Below, piece by piece: positions 5,642 to 6,108 of a DNA stretch of 6,108 bases. Source of the stretch: Bacteroidales bacterium UBA1173 (GTDB taxonomy: Bacteria; Bacteroidota; Bacteroidia; Bacteroidales; F082). Both the position numbers and the translations under genes were made by a program. Position 1 is the stretch's first letter; every line of letters starts with the position of its first letter. A model generated the notes under the pieces. It saw only the letters and a list, made by a program, of their open reading frames with translations. It was not told the origin of the DNA and made no database searches. The DNA is taken from positions 1 through 6,108 of the forward strand of contig DBYZ01000018.1 of the NCBI GenBank assembly GCA_002311655.1. The letters run 5' to 3'.

Positions 5642-5938
5642 ATGAAAGTTACGATTAACGCGGTCCATTTCAAGGCAGACAGCAAGTTGGAAGAATTCAT
5701 CACGAACAAGATCGAGAAGTTATGCGGAAAGTTAGATGATGCCATTGGTTCGGAGGTGACATTGAAATTAGACAATACCGACACGCCGGAAAACAAGATT
5801 GCTGACATCAGAATCATGTTAAAAGGCAACGATTTATATTCAAGCAAGCAGTGCAAGACATTTGAAGAGGCTGTTGACAAGGCTGTCGACGCTTTGAAAA
5901 ATCAGGTTGAAAAACACAAAAACCGCTTCGATAAATAG
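5642..5938 (+). CDS. hpf: Ribosome hibernation promoting factor, short form (HPF/RaiA family)
   Basis: A 98-residue protein that binds the 30S decoding centre and silences ribosomes in slow growth or stationary phase. The family pattern is clear: a first strand with MKVTINAVHFKAD, a helix (KLEEFITNKIEKL), strands around EVTLKLDN and ADIRIMLKGNDLY, and the C-terminal helix (TFEEAVDKAVDALKNQVEKHK). It ends there, so it is the short form without the C-terminal dimerisation domain of long HPF; the names raiA and hpf are both used for such proteins. It lies downstream of xerC in the same probable transcript. Its strong Shine-Dalgarno site is notable because hpf sits close to rpsU, whose product hides the anti-Shine-Dalgarno sequence. 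Confidence 0.95.
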   Translation: MKVTINAVHFKADSKLEEFITNKIEKLCGKLDDAIGSEVTLKLDNTDTPENKIADIRIMLKGNDLYSSKQCKTFEEAVDKAVDALKNQVEKHKNRFDK

Positions 5939-5972
5939 GTCTTAAGTGTTGATACACAATACTTTGACTGCC

Positions 5973-5994
5973 TTTTTGAAAAATTTTTGAAAAA
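5973..5994 (+). repeat. Tandem 11-bp A/T-tract repeat upstream of a strong promoter
   Basis: TTTTTGAAAAA occurs twice in tandem (5973-5983 and 5984-5994) and is followed by TTTTATAAAAAAA to 6007. The spacing is about one helical turn, so the DNA is probably bent. Its right half covers about -60 to -38 of the promoter at 6010-6039, where an UP-like element would bind the RNA polymerase alpha subunit. Confidence 0.55.
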
Positions 5995-6009
5995 TTTTAT
6001 AAAAAAAGG

Positions 6010-6039
6010 TTGTCGGTAAATAAAAAAGTTGTAATTTTG
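6010..6039 (+). promoter_or_regulatory. Strong promoter of the downstream tRNA operon
   Basis: TTG (6010-6012), a 19-base spacer and TAATTTTG (6032-6039) match the Bacteroidota consensus. The start should fall at about 6043-6047, inside the 5' arm of the hairpin that follows. It is the likely promoter of the tRNA gene beginning at 6100. Confidence 0.8.
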
Positions 6040-6077
6040 CACACCATTTCGCAATGAAGGAATGGTGTGCTTTTTTT
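6039..6077 (+). terminator. Rho-independent terminator after hpf, overlapping the next promoter
   Basis: GCACACCATT (6039-6048) and AATGGTGTGC (6061-6070) form a perfect 10-bp stem around a 12-base loop, followed by seven T (6071-6077). It is the only intrinsic terminator seen downstream of hpf. A transcript from the promoter at 6010-6039 would begin inside the 5' arm and so could form only part of the stem. Confidence 0.8.
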
Positions 6078-6083
6078 AAGCAA

Positions 6084-6094
6084 GTTCTTTGAAA
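6084..6094 (+). promoter_or_regulatory. boxA-like antitermination motif
   Basis: GTTCTTTGAAA resembles the boxA element of stable-RNA operon leaders, which is bound by NusB and the S10/NusE protein. It lies between the promoter and the first tRNA of the downstream operon, the expected place. The call rests on motif similarity only. Confidence 0.45.
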
Positions 6095-6099
6095 TAAAA

Positions 6100-6108
6100 G
6101 CCGGCATA
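6100..6108 (+). tRNA. First nine bases of a tRNA, probably tRNA-Thr (cut by the window end)
   Basis: GCCGGCATA fits a seven-base acceptor strand (GCCGGCA) followed by the near-invariant T8 and A9. In Bacteroidota genomes hpf is commonly followed by a tRNA cluster beginning with tRNA-Thr and leading to tuf. The identity is inferred from that order; the anticodon lies outside the window. Confidence 0.5.

Noticed and set aside
4990..5880. 296-codon minus-strand open frame opposite xerC and hpf
   Set aside because: It is antisense to two well-supported genes, crosses their intergenic gap and shows no recognisable family features; it mirrors the codon pattern of the true genes.
5946..5957. GTGT/ACAC hairpin just after hpf as a terminator
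   Set aside because: The stem is 4 bp with no T-run; the hairpin at 6039-6077 is far stronger.

Overview
The window looks like chromosomal core DNA from a member of the Bacteroidota, most likely the Bacteroidales. Four signs point there. (1) Seven transcription starts carry the phylum-specific promoter pair: a TTG or TTTG box about 19-20 bases upstream of TAnnTTTG. (2) Several genes have no Shine-Dalgarno sequence. (3) The tRNA genes do not encode the 3' CCA. (4) The gene order rpsU - tyrosine recombinase - hpf - (tRNA...) is the order known upstream of the tRNA/tuf cluster in this group.

Left part (1-1820), all on the minus strand. The left edge holds a promoter and possibly the first codons of a gene leaving the window. 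Next come a terminator and a class I/II PLP-dependent aminotransferase (126-1442) with its own promoter. Then there is an inverted array of 7-bp repeats (1539-1618), and a two-gene valine tRNA unit, Val(GAC) then Val(CAC), each followed by a terminator-like hairpin. The tRNA promoter lies back to back with that of the plus-strand peptidase gene.

Middle (1864-4276), plus strand. An exported dipeptidyl-peptidase IV-type serine peptidase (1916-4141) has a complete catalytic triad and the double-Glu motif. It is followed by a 127-bp imperfect palindrome whose outer arms contain 9-bp repeats.

Right part (4298-6108), plus strand. rpsU (bS21) has its own promoter and terminator. A second promoter drives xerC-like recombinase and hpf as a probable two-gene unit; both genes have canonical Shine-Dalgarno sequences, unlike the other genes here. 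The last 140 bases hold phased A-tracts, a strong promoter whose -7 box abuts a terminator hairpin, a boxA-like motif, and the first nine bases of what looks like a tRNA (probably tRNA-Thr).

Biologically the right half is a translation-control neighbourhood (bS21, hibernation factor, tRNA operon). The left half is housekeeping (amino-acid metabolism, valine tRNAs, peptide degradation). I see no phage, CRISPR, toxin or defence system. The most interesting signals are non-coding: the contrast in ribosome binding sites around rpsU, the promoter/terminator overlap at the right end, and the two periodic palindromes.
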